Under the pieces are notes generated by a model. The model saw only the letters and a list, made by a program, of their open reading frames with translations, searched no databases and was not told the origin of the DNA. From Climacium dendroides (Eukaryota > Streptophyta > Bryopsida > Hypnales > Climaciaceae), in NCBI GenBank assembly GCA_950106755.1, contig OX467084.1, positions 6,014,001 to 6,078,000 on the forward strand: a stretch of 64,000 bases of DNA. The letters are read 5' to 3'. Made by a program: the position numbers and the translations under genes. Positions 23,641-35,804 of this stretch are shown in pieces (the stretch's first letter is position 1; each line of letters begins with the position of its first letter).

Positions 23641-26600
23641 TCTTTATGCAATTTGAATTCAAGTTTGAGTGGTTGCAACCTCAAGTTTTTGGCTTGGATT
23701 AGCTCTAAGGTAAACTATCACTTACCATGGAGTGAACCTTATCTAAGAGGTCTTCAAAGATGGCCTCAACGCCCCCCTTGTTCTCCATCTTGTCCCTTCA
23801 TGATTATGTGTTTATCGATTAATTGTGGAATTTTTAATACAAGTTTTGGAATTTTAATTTCAAGTCCACTTCCTACTTCTCCTTCTAAGTTTCCCTTCTT
23901 CTATTTTCTTTCTAATATCCCTTCTTTCCCTTCTCACTTCATCTTTTTCTTCTATCTCCAATTTCTAATATCTTCAATAATTGAAGTCCAATAGTCCACT
24001 AGTTGACTTTGTAAAAAGAACCAATTATTCAAATTTTAAGATGAAATTCAAATAATGCTATCTCCTTGTTTACTTGTCTAAGAGCTAATAATTGTAGATA
24101 GAGATTTCCAACATCTAAATGAATCCTCCCTAAATTTCTTCATAATCTCCTACAATTGCTATAATTTCCAATACTTGAACATAATCTCACTATCTTAATT
24201 CTTCAATTGCACTTTGTGAGTGTTTTAATATCCACCTTTGGTATTAAACAAGCACAACTATGTTCTTAGGGATTACATAAAAGTTTATCCTATTTGGATG
24301 CCTAGGCTCGGATCATTGTGCCTTTTAAGCAATGGATCCTTTTTTATATATCTAGATGATGTGAAATGCAAAATGAATTAACTACAAGCTCAACCAAACC
24401 AACTTTTGGCCAAATGGTTGAATCGTGGGTTGCTAAAACATAGAGAGTGTCCTCCCCGTGGGTTGAATGTAATAAGGCTACTGTGATTTTGGAAGCAAAA
24501 GTTTACAGTCACAAACTATTAATTCTAAGTTAGAGAACAGATCATTCCATTTTCAATAATATAAGATTCATTGAAATCCAATGTTCTTAAAGGAAGTTCT
24601 GACCAAATGAAGTTTAGCCTTTAGAAGGCAATTTAAACTTCATCCATCATTTTCTAATGACTTCCAAAATCAATTTGACATTGGATTTTTCCTATAGTTT
24701 TATATTAAAATCTCCTATCTAAACCCTAAATTTGACTTTGGATGGACAAAATTTTCCTAAATTCATCCAAATCCTCATCTAAACTTCATCATGTGATTTT
24801 TCATTGAGCTTAACCCAATTTACAATTTATTAAATAGTTTTGGGCTCTTCTAATCCCCTATAAGTTTCTACACTTAAATTCCTACTTGCTTAATATTGAA
24901 AGGTTTTTAGTTGACAACTATTTTTTCCTAAAGATGTTGAATTACTTCTATTGATTTATTATTTTTAGATTTCTAAGACTTTTTCCTTATAGAACTTTGT
25001 TTCACTTCTCTAAAATGCTAAGACACTTGAATATTGAACTTTCTTAGTTAGTGAAAGTTTCAAGCAGATGAGGCTAGATTGCTAATTAGTAAACTTCATC
25101 CGCTAATTAATTAATTAATTCTAGCCTACAACTTAAATTTAACTTTTAACTTCACTTCTGGACGCTAAATTTTAACTACTCTTTAATTTTCCTTTCTTGT
25201 TCCTTTTAAATGAATTTTACTAATCTTCATCCATTTTTGTTCTTAAACTTCATCCACTTGTAGCTTACTCATTTTAAGTCTATTCTCTATGTGTCTTATG
25301 TTTTTGGAAACCTCTAAACCTCTTTTCCAAGCTTTTAAGCTAAAATTAAAATAAAATCTATCCCTAATGGTTTGAATCTAACTTGTATTCCGGCTATGGT
25401 TTAAATTTCTATTTAGTAAAAGATTTAAAGGAAATGAATGGGATTTAGGAACTCACCTCAAGGTGAACCTCATTAATGAGATGGTTGAAATGCCCTCAAA
25501 GCCTTCTTCATGCTTGATCTTGTCATTTCTTGAATTGTGCTCTCTACTAATGTTTCAAAGGTTTTTTTAATATAGGTGAGGGAATTAAATTCTAACTCTA
25601 TTTCCAAAGTTTCTCTTCTTTCTATCTTTTCCCCTACTTCTTTTTCTTCTACTTCTTTTCTATTCCATAATTAGAACTCACTAATTGACCTTGCAATAGA
25701 ATACTTGTACCAAATTTTAAGACAATAATTGACTAATACAATAATCTTGTTCTCCTATTCAAGTCAATAATTGTTTAAGCTAAACTTCTAATGGCAAAAT
25801 GGAATTCTCTTAGCTTTTTATCTATTATTAAACTCCTTAATTTTCAAGTGTACAACCATTAGAAAAAATTTCAAGCATCAAAAATGTTGTGGGGTCTATA
25901 CCCCATGCAATGTCAAAAAAAAATTCTTAAGAAAATTCTTCATTTGCATGCGGGGCTGTTGAAAATAAAAAATTGGTGGCCCTTTAAAGGGTTCAAATTT
26001 TTTCTAATGCTTCACATTTCTCTCCTCTTGTTTATCAACAGTTACAACCATCATTCTTGCTTACCATTACTCCTTGCATACCAAATTAGCCTTTTATGTA
26101 TGCAAATCAGTTTTTTATATATGCAAACCAATCCTTGTATATGGTAATCAACCTTACACAAAAGCTCTAGCCTAAACATAGTAAAAAATCCTTAGGAGTT
26201 AAAACACCCATTTGATTACACTTCCTTTCTATGATTTACCTTTTCCTTGTGTTTCTAACATGACAACAAAACTTTGAACCTACCTATTTAGCTTCAATTT
26301 CCCTCATTAGGCATGCCCTTGAAATTTACTTTAGGTTCATCTCATCTTTCCATGATAGAATTTAGTTTATTTTAGCCAATTAAGTTCTAAAGTTTAGCTT
26401 TATTTTGCCTTAATTTCCCTTGTTAACCATTTCCTTCGATTTGAGTTTGAGTTCCATTTAATCATTTAGTTGATTTAGTTTAGTCAGCACTTCCTTTGGA
26501 TTTTGATTTATAGTCCATTCCCATCTGTTGTTTGCAAACTCCATAAAACTTGTACATAAGAATGAAATAATCTTTTTTTACAAGAGTTCAGGTTTGGAAT

Positions 26601-26965
26601 TTCTATAATTGTTTTTTAACTAGGTGTAGTTCTCACATGGCTTGTATTTCCTTCAACCATCCAAAGGGATTGCATGTCCCATATATGCAAAGGTCACCCT
26701 TGGCAAAAAGTGACCAAAATTTCAAAGTCTAAATGATTTTGAAATGAACCCCTAAATGTCCAAAATCTTCTCCAAAATTCACAATTTGGAAGAAATCATT
26801 ATCAAGTACTATTTGGAAGAATATTTTGGAATTCATATACAAATAAAAATTGTAGATTTTGAGTTTTAGATTCCATTTGTATGGGTAGATTCACCAATGA
26901 TATCATCAATATTTTTTATATAAATTTTTAAAGAAAAAATTCAAAATTCCTTCAAAATTCAATCA

Positions 26966-28681
26966 TCATACTACTAAAATCATAACTCCCTCTGCAATAT
27001 CACAAATGCTACCATTAATACTAGGGACTCGTGCTTGATATGCTACACATTCATTGTATCACATATTAGTCAAATTTTGATATATTTGAATAGAGTGCAT
27101 AATAATGATTTCAATAAGTCTTTAAAATAATTATTTTAAATATTTTGTAAAAATATTTTCAATCATGCAGACAAAGAAATTGTATTTTCACACAATGTGA
27201 TATTACAGAAATAAAGTAGCAATTTGCAATCACTTTTGTAATATCACTTTTTACAAAGGGTGATATTATAAAAATAATATAGTCGTTGCAATTGAGGTGA
27301 TATTAAAGAAGATCCATAGGATGATATTATAGAGGTAGCAAATTCATTTCTTCTCTTGGTTTTACTTCTTTACACTTCTATGATTTTGTACTTTTGTGAG
27401 CTTTGAGTTTTCATGATTTCAATTTTCTATTGCTACTACCAAATGATTTTGAGAAATTTATTTAATTCAAGCAATTTTGGATTCCACAACAATTAAGTTG
27501 TTCACAAAGCTTTTGAGATCTATAAGTTTTTCCTTTAAATTCTTCTATTTGGGTTGCCGTTGTTTGTAACAATTGAGTCAAATTTCTAATGCATTCTAAT
27601 GTATGTGTATCTTTTATAGTATTTACCATTGCATATGTTTCATTCATCATTCAATAAATTTTTATTGTACATTTCAATATATGCTTACTTATAAAAAAAA
27701 TTATACAAAGGTTTTAGTCATTTTTATTTGAAGATTTATTGAAATTTTTGTTCTACATTCTATCTAATATGTAAAAATTCTTATAAAATTCTAATGATGA
27801 ATGCGTAGCATAGCAAGTGCCAACCGCTAGTATGGCTACTAAAATCATAAGTCCCTATGTAATATCACAAATGCTACCATTAATACTAGGTACTCATACT
27901 TGCTATGCTATGCATTCATTGTATCACATATTAGTAAAAATTTGATATATTTGAATAGAATGCATGATAATGATTTTAATAAGTCTTCAAAATAATTATT
28001 TTAATTATTTTATAAAAATATTTTCAATCATGCATTTATAAAAATCATATTTTCACACAATGTGATATTACTGAAATAGAGTAGCAGTTCACAATCACCT
28101 CTGTAATATCACTTTTTACAAAGGGTGACATTATAGGAATAACATAGTCGTTGCAATTGGGGTGATATTAAAGAGGATCAATATGGTGATATTATAAAGG
28201 TAGCAATTCCATTGCTTTTTGGCTTTATACTTCTTTTGCATTTCCATGATTTTGTGCTTTTGTGAGCTTTGAGCTTTTGATTTCAATTTTCTATTGCTAT
28301 TACCAAATGATTTGAAAAATTTATTAGATTAACCGATTTTGAATTCCACAACAATTAAATTGTTTACGAAGCTTTTGAGATTTACAAGTTTTTCCTTTAA
28401 ATTCTTCTATTTGGGTTGACATTGTTTGTAACAATTGAGTCAAATTTCTAATGCATTCTAATGTATATGTATCTTTTACCGTATTCATCATTGCATGTAT
28501 TTCATTCATCATTCATTAAATTTCTATTGTTTATTTCAATATATGTTTATTTATTAAAAAATTATGTAAAGATTTTAGTAATTTTTATTTGAAAATTTAT
28601 TAAAATTCTTGCTCTACATTCTATCTAATACATAAAAATTCTAATGAAATTCTAATGATGAAAGCAAGCGCCAACCGCTAG
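26966..28681 (+). mobile_element. Tandem pair of Helitron-like elements
   Basis: First unit 26966-27830 (5' TCATACTACTAAAATCA, 3' GTGCCAACCGCTAG). The second, 27831-28681, follows directly with a mutated 5' end (TATGGCTACTAAAATCA) and 3' GCGCCAACCGCTAG, then host T. Unit 1 of the segmental duplication has only one element here (8363-9225), and it resembles the second of the pair more closely. Head-to-tail arrays are known for Helitrons. Each 3' end can form a short hairpin, AGCG or its variant pairing with CGCT. Confidence 0.75.
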
Positions 28682-31600
28682 TTATAACTAAAATATTATC
28701 ATTTTTTATTACTATTTATTGGAATGAATTTGAAATGAAGATCTCTTTACATGGTGATTTTTGAAATTTTTGTACTCTTTAAATCTATAACCTCATCTTT
28801 GAAAATCCAATTTTGGACTAGAATCAATGCAATTTTCGCTTGGTCAACTACTTGATATACTTCCACATTTGTAATTTTAGAAAAATACATACTCTTGTAA
28901 TACCGAATCCAACCTTGAAATAGGACAACAACTTGATAAAGTATCTCCACAAATTAGGATGACTTTTATCTAAGTAGTAGTGAGTATGAATTTGTTAATC
29001 AACTAGAAATTGAATGTTGGAGCACTTCAAGGTTAATAGGTCACCTTGCCAAATCCAAAGAAAATTAATTGTAAAGAAAGTCCAAATACTAGAGAAGACT
29101 TCAATACAACTAGATGCCAATACATGTCTACTAAATAATGGGTGGAGAGGTTGTTTTTATAATGGCTTACAAATCCTCAAAGGATAAGGGATAATTTGAA
29201 GATGGGAGCTTGATTGCTCATTATCAAAAACACGTGAATTGTGTTCCATGTAGAATTTTAGACCTCATTGTGGCATAGTAGAATAATTTTTTATAAGAAA
29301 CTTTGAATTTAAGTTTTTAAATTTAGATAAACTTCATTTCCAAAAATGAATTTGAGATTTTGAGTCTCCAAGAAAAAATTAGGGACAAAAATCAAAGTGG
29401 ATGTTTGAAAACATCAAAGAAAATATCCCTCCCAATCCTTCTCTAAATTTTGTCCCTAACTTTTTATTAAAGGCTCAAAATCTCAAATTCATTTTTGGAG
29501 ATTAGATTTTTTTAGATCTAAAAACTTTTCCAAGTTCAAAGTTTCTTAAAAAAAATAATTCTATTATGCCAAAATGAAGTCTGAAGTTCTACATTGAACA
29601 CAATTCATGCTTTTGACTTAACTAGGTATGAACAATTGACCTTCTACTAATCCTAATTTACATATCTTACATGGATTGTTTTACATCCTACCACCTCACT
29701 TATATAAAGAGATTTTTTGTACATATTCCATCACTCACAACAAAAATGACCTTCAAATCTATATGAGGTGGTTGCTGAATGATTTCAATTTTTGTGATTT
29801 TACAATATCAGGTTTCACCAATTTCTGCCTTTAGTAGCCACTGCACTTACATAATGGACACTATAAAGCTCAAGTTCATAAGAACATCCATAATTTTCTC
29901 AAATCTTCGTTTCTTGAAATTAATAAGCACCTTCTAACCTACCTACCAGATTCTAGAAAGTAGTGGCCATAAAACTATTTCTATCTCTATGCCACATCAC
30001 ATGCCATGTAAGCTTGGTGGATATCAAAGAACATAGGTAAGAATGCGCTACAAATCCTATACCTAATACCACATCCTAAAAATCTTGCTATTTAAGACCA
30101 AGTAAAAATATACCATTACTCCATTAGAATTTAGACTACCCTCCACAATAAAAAAGATTCAATTTCCAAAAGGTCATGAAAAAACCAATACCCTAAGAAA
30201 ACAAAAAAACAGCTAGTCTAAAAAGGACCAGTTAGAGCCAGTTGCCATTGAAGACCCAAACCTCCGAACTATAGGCGTCTTGTAGTTTTCCATTGTAGTT
30301 GGCCTTTCATAGGCCCGCCAACCTCCAACCCACATTATCAGGCTTTGTAGGCCTAGATTCTTGAAAGTTAGATGCCATTGTGCGATTAGAGCTCTAATTT
30401 TGTACCTCCAAGTATCCTGCATTGCCTGTGTGGCTCCAAACTCCCATCCAATTAAACCTCCAGAATCTATGCCTTACATTTTGGCTCTACAAACCTAGAG
30501 GGGCTAGAGGATTGACTAGAGGCCTTTTTTCCAAAAAATAAACAAAATGCAATCAACTTTGAGAGTCAAAAGTATGCTCAATGAGGCATTAAATGTTTTT
30601 GTAGTGTTTTTGTGGTGTTTTTGTGGTGTTTAATCCGGCATTTTGAAGAAATTATAGATTATCTTACGGGCGCAATAGAAATCAGCCAACACAATCAATG
30701 TGCACCTAGAGGGTCCAATCCATGTGCACCTACTGTGTCAAAATTACACAACAATCGTATAGTTAAAGTACATAAACTGTACGTTATTGATATTCATTGT
30801 TTTTGCATTGATTTAGTGCGAAAAAATGCACATAATCGATGCGATTATAGTACGTAGTGATGAAGGCACCGAATTAGTACAATATTTGTTAATAATCCGT
30901 TTGTCCTTAAGTTTGAGATGAATGATCTTCGAATAGCTAAGATTATTAAAAATAAATAAAAAGGAGAAGGAAGAGCTAGATTGGTGGGACCACTAGGCTG
31001 GCAGTTTTAGCCATATTTAATTGCAAATGCAATTTGAGCTTGGCTTGTTACCATGTTAGGGGTGGGGCGCCCATTTCCACCCACCTTGCAAAATGGATGG
31101 GCAGTGATTTTGCAAGCCAAACCTCCACCCCATTTTGCAACACGGGTGGTGATACTCTTCATGAGAGCCGGCGAGGTGTTGCGTGAGGATATCGAGGTCC
31201 TGTACGGCTCGTTGAGGTCCCGTCTGTTGATTTGGGGTCGTGGAATCGCTTGATCTATGGCATCGGTCTTTGAGTTTGGGTTGGGGCTGGGGCATGTGTC
31301 AGACAGCTGGGGACTTGGTTGATGGGGTGTTTGGTTGGAAACTTTTTGAGCTTTACCGGTTAATTTCCTTTAGTTTTTGTATGGAACTGGTTTTGAAGAA
31401 CTGAGTTCCATTATTTTCTCTATTTTTTATTCAAAATAGAAATTTTATAGATTTTTTCACTGGTTTTATGCCAATGTTTTCAAATTACAACCAGATTTTT
31501 TCCCAATTCTTCCAGCTAACTTTGAACTAGCGATTGGGTTTTTTCAACATTGGTTTGGTTGGGAGATCATGGATTTGGGGGTCCTATCCTACACGAGTAT

Positions 31601-31802
31601 TAATATTTTATTAGATTCTTGAGAGGGGCTTATCAATTAGTTTAAGGATTGAAATGGGTTGAAGAGACATATAAAACAATTAAATTGTTCACTATAAAAA
31701 TTGCTTTTTTTAAAGATGCAAAAGGGCCTCTACTTCATTGGTAAAAAGTGTTATGTTATGATAGCCTACATAGTGGTAAGAAACTGGTATTTTATAATGG
31801 AA
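28682..31802. other. Non-coding flank, repeated inverted at 35805-38925
   Basis: It is paralogous to 9226-13564 of unit 1 minus that copy's insertions. About 30720-30930 carries sequence absent from unit 1. The GC-rich patch 31056-31320 matches 12900-13080. No gene is supported. Confidence 0.5.
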
Positions 31803-32548
31803 CTAGCGGTTGGCGCTTGCTATGCTACGCATTAATCATTAGAATTTTATTAGAATTTTTATGTATTAAATAGAATACAGAGCAAGAATTTTAATAAATT
31901 TTCAAATAAAAATTACTAAAATCTTTACATAATTTTTTTAATAAATAAACATATATTGCAATAAACAATAGAAATTTAATGAATGATGAATGAAATACAT
32001 GCAATGATGAATACGGTAAAAGATACATATACATTAGAATGCATTAGAAATTTGATTCAATTGTTACAAACAATGGCAACCTAAATAGAAGAATTTAAAG
32101 GAAAAACTTGTAAATCTCAAAAGCTTCGTAAACAATTTAATTGTTGTGAAATCCAAAATCGGTTAATCTAATAAATTTTTCAAATCATTTGGTAGTAGCA
32201 ATAGAAAATTGAAATCAAAAGCTCAAAGCTCACAAAAGCACAAAATCATGGAAACGCAAAAGAAGTATAAAGCCAAAAAGCAATGGAATTGCTACCTTTA
32301 TAATATCACCATATTGATCCTCTTTAATATCACCTCAATTGCAACGACTATGTTATTTCTATAATATCACCCTTTATAAAAAGTGATATTACAGAGGTGA
32401 TTGTGAACTGCTACTCTATTTCAGTAATATCACATTGTGTGAAAATATGATTTCTATAAATGCATGATTGAAAATATTTTTATAAAATAATTAAAATAAT
32501 TATTTTGAAGACTAATCAAAATCATTATCATGCATTCTATTCAAACGC

Positions 32549-34190
32549 GTCATGCAACAATTAGGCAAGTAGACCACTTGCAAACATTTCGGGCAGTTAG
32601 TAGTTATACCGGAGTCATTAATTATACTCTCTAGTCGTGCTTGAGTCATTCTGTAGTTGTATCACAATCATGGTGAAGTCATACTACAATCAGTTAGGCT
32701 TCACTTGCCACAAGGTGTCCCTTCTTCTCAATGTCACCCCATTTATTGGGTGATGACCTTGCCTTTGTCATTGTCCTTCATTCATACTCAATACAACTTC
32801 CCGCTTGTGCAGGTACTGTATTAGCCACATTTCTATGAACCTTGGTGTCCAATGCATGAATGCAAACTTTATCAACCAAGTGTGAATGCCAAAACCGCAA
32901 ATATGATGTGAGAGTAGTGTTCACCTCATCTTTGAGACATTGGCATGCTAGTTGCCACCTCAAACGCCTCCATGTTCAATGAGCTTCCACCCCGAGTAGT
33001 ATTATACCTTCCTTGTACACTTCATGTTGTATGTGCTTCATTTGAATAATGACACTCCCACATCTCTCTCTTTGTACCTAAATGTTGTTTCGTTTCAGGC
33101 TTCCTGCATCACATCTTATCGGAAGTTCCATCCATTTGCAGCATGGCCCCCTCTATCATATTCCCCTAAACAACTTATTGCATGCCCCTAGTTATATGTG
33201 CAAGAAGTCTCAGTGATTCTGCAGTCATATTGAAGTCACATACTCGATACCGTAGTTGCCCGCTCTTGTCCTCCGTGGACCGCTCTGGGACTTCACTTCT
33301 TTTTCTTTACGTATAAGTAAAAGAAAACATCTTCCCCGTGACTTCTTTCAGTCCTAGAGTCATACTGCAATGACTTGGCAGTCCCCTGTAGTCTCCAGTC
33401 ACGTTTCTGGTAGTCACGTCACTTCCTCGTGGACCCTATGGACAGAATGTTGTGGATGAACCTCTAGCGCAGTCACTATTCATTCCACAGTGAAACGCGC
33501 GACTGCAGAATGACTGAATCACGACTGCAGCGTTGTGAAGATCGACCCGCTGGTGCAATTACGGAGGTGAAGTCACGATGCAGTCATGTTTCTGCAGTCA
33601 CGATAACCCCCAATTCCTTGTAGTCCAGTTTTTTGTGCAACCAACAACATCGACTGAGGAAGCACTGGTCGTTTGAACTTGCCGCCAAAACTGAAGTCAC
33701 AGTCTTTATCGCTACCATTATCAAAACTAGCTCCTCCATCGACCTAGTCCACTCCACAGGATCCATTTCCTCCAAGTGGTCCTCCACCATCACCCCTCCA
33801 ACACTGTTGACGTCAGTCCGTAATGGTGATCCCTGTTTTTATTCAGGAGCGAAGTTCTACGAAATTCGAATGTGTCAATCATGCATTCTATAGTTGATAA
33901 TTGAAGGGAGATAGTTTTTCTACAGTGCTCACTTTCAATTGTAGGAACATAGAATTGAAGGAAATGAGGTTGCCACTTACGCCATGCAGTGAAAGTACTC
34001 AGTGCGAGTTATATTAATGGAACTACAAATGTACATTTACAGAAAAGCAAATTCAAAAAGCGGGACTACACCATTCCGCTATTAGTCAGGAGAGGGTACG
34101 TATCCTGAAGACAAGAAAACAAGTCAGTTGCCACTGACGACAATGACATTAGAACGTTGGGGAAGAAACAGAGAGGCTTACCTTTCTTGA
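32549..34190. other. Unique centre of the palindrome, dense in AGTCA and CTGCAGTC
   Basis: No supported coding region. Short related motifs (AGTCAC, CAGTCA, GACTGCAG, TGACTTC) recur every 15-40 bp, especially at 33225-33250, 33345-33425, 33465-33530 and 33565-33605. Some form small palindromes. It probably represents the non-coding part of the element that supplied the transposase at 34195-35156. Other small open frames here (for example 33584-33793, minus) have no recognised domain. Confidence 0.45.
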
Positions 34191-34194
34191 AAAA

Positions 34195-35172
34195 CTATAA
34201 GACATGACGACCCTTGGCAGTCAAGTATACACCTAGTTGTTGCCGTTTCTCCTGCGCTGTTGTGGACGCTATGTCGTTTGAATTCACAGTTGTTGCGTTG
34301 GTACCTCCTTGGCCATGACGCAAAGTCTCGCCAAGAAACTCCTCTTCATAGAGACCCTCTTCTTCCAGAATGCGAAGGAAGTCCTCTACTTCACCGTGTG
34401 ATTGACGGAAGAGGATGTTGTGCAAGATCACACAACATACAACAACGTGAGGCAGAAAAGTAAGGTGCAACTTTGATTTCCCTAGCAACTCATGAAAGTA
34501 CTGTTTTAAAATTCTGAAGGCGTTTTCCACTACAGCATGACCTCTTCAAACTTTCCTATTCAACAAAGTCTCGGGAACAGACAAATGTGTGCCTTCTTTG
34601 TAGGGGACTACTATCCATGGTAACAATGGGTATTCCAAATTTGCAATGAGGTAAGAGCTGAAGCCATCGACGGATGGAGCACTGTTGAAGAGGTTGCCAT
34701 ATATTGCCAAATTAAACAGCGACGACCTCCTCAACATGCGACTGTCATTAGTTGAACTAGGCATACCGACATATAAATCCAGAAATCGCTTTTCACTATC
34801 CACTACAGCTTGACAGTTCATGCTATATCCTCCCATCTTAAAGTAGTAATAATCTACCGAGGCATGAGTAGGTTTCGCTATGGACAACTGTACACCATCT
34901 AGAGCACCAACAACAACAGGTAGTGAGCAAAGGTCTTTGAATTTCCGTTGGGTTTCATGCATGCGTTCACCTAGTGGCCATGAGATTTCTTGATGCAAAC
35001 AATCATTTATGCCGTACACAATGTGTCTCAAGATTTTGGAGACAGTGCTTCTTCCAATGGCAAACATCTCATTGCAAACAGTGAGATTCGCATCATGTAC
35101 TAGTTTGAAGAAGATGCATGCAACACGCAAGAACACTGGAACAGCGGCACAGTAGTTCATATTTTCACACAA
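34195..35172 (-). pseudogene. PIF/Harbinger-type transposase (HARBI1-like, DDE_Tnp_4), broken
   Basis: It reads leftwards from 35172. A helix-turn-helix-like segment (CNEMFAIGRSTVSKILRHIV) precedes the nuclease core. The catalytic acids are recognisable: Asp in VVGALDGVQLSI, Asp in MPSSTNDSRML and Glu in VVENAFRILKQYF; HNILF follows. An in-frame TGA at 34546-34548 interrupts it just before the third catalytic residue, so a full nuclease cannot be made. The N-terminus is missing: the first five codons come from the Helitron-type repeat that begins at 35157, so the available start is accidental. This family cuts and pastes DNA in the nucleus with a Myb-like partner, none of which is recognisable here. 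It looks like a captured fragment of another transposon. Confidence 0.85.
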
Positions 35173-35804
35173 TGTGATATTACTGAAATAGAGTAGCAGT
35201 TCACAATCACCTCTGTAATATCACTTTTTATAAAGGGTGATATTATAGAAATAACATAGTCGTTGCAATTGAGGTGATATTAAAGAGGATCAATATGGTG
35301 ATATTATAAAGGTAGCAATTCCATTGCTTTTTGGCTTTATACTTCTTTTGCGTTTCCATGATTTTGTGCTTTTGTGAGCTTTGAGCTTTTGATTTCAATT
35401 TTCTATTGCTACTACCAAATGATTTGAAAAATTTATTAGATTAACCGATTTTGGATTTCACAACAATTAAATTGTTTACGAAGCTTTTGAGATTTACAAG
35501 TTTTTCCTTTAAATTCTTCTATTTAGGTTGCCATTGTTTGTAACAATTGAATCAAATTTCTAATGCATTCTAATGTATATGTATCTTTTACCGTATTCAT
35601 CATTGCATGTATTTCATTCATCATTCATTAAATTTCTATTGTTTATTGCAATATATGTTTATTTATTAAAAAAATTATGTAAAGATTTTAGTAATTTTTA
35701 TTTGAAAATTTATTAAAATTCTTGCTCTGTATTCTATTTAATACATAAAAATTCTAATAAAATTCTAATGATTAATGCGTAGCATAGCAAGCGCCAACCG
35801 CTAG
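35157..35804 (+). mobile_element. Helitron-type 3' terminus, inner copy
   Basis: It ends with GCGCCAACCGCTAG at 35804, followed by T. It is the mirror image of 31803-32450 and homologous to the 3' two-thirds of 8363-9225. On the left arm the homology continues slightly further, to about 32548. No 5' TC end is attached; it abuts the truncated transposase at 35157. Confidence 0.7.

Noticed and set aside
23653..23994. 113-codon frame in the duplicated AT-rich block (also 50553-50894)
   Set aside because: Built from pyrimidine-rich simple sequence; the matching region of unit 1 has a different start and no domain is present.
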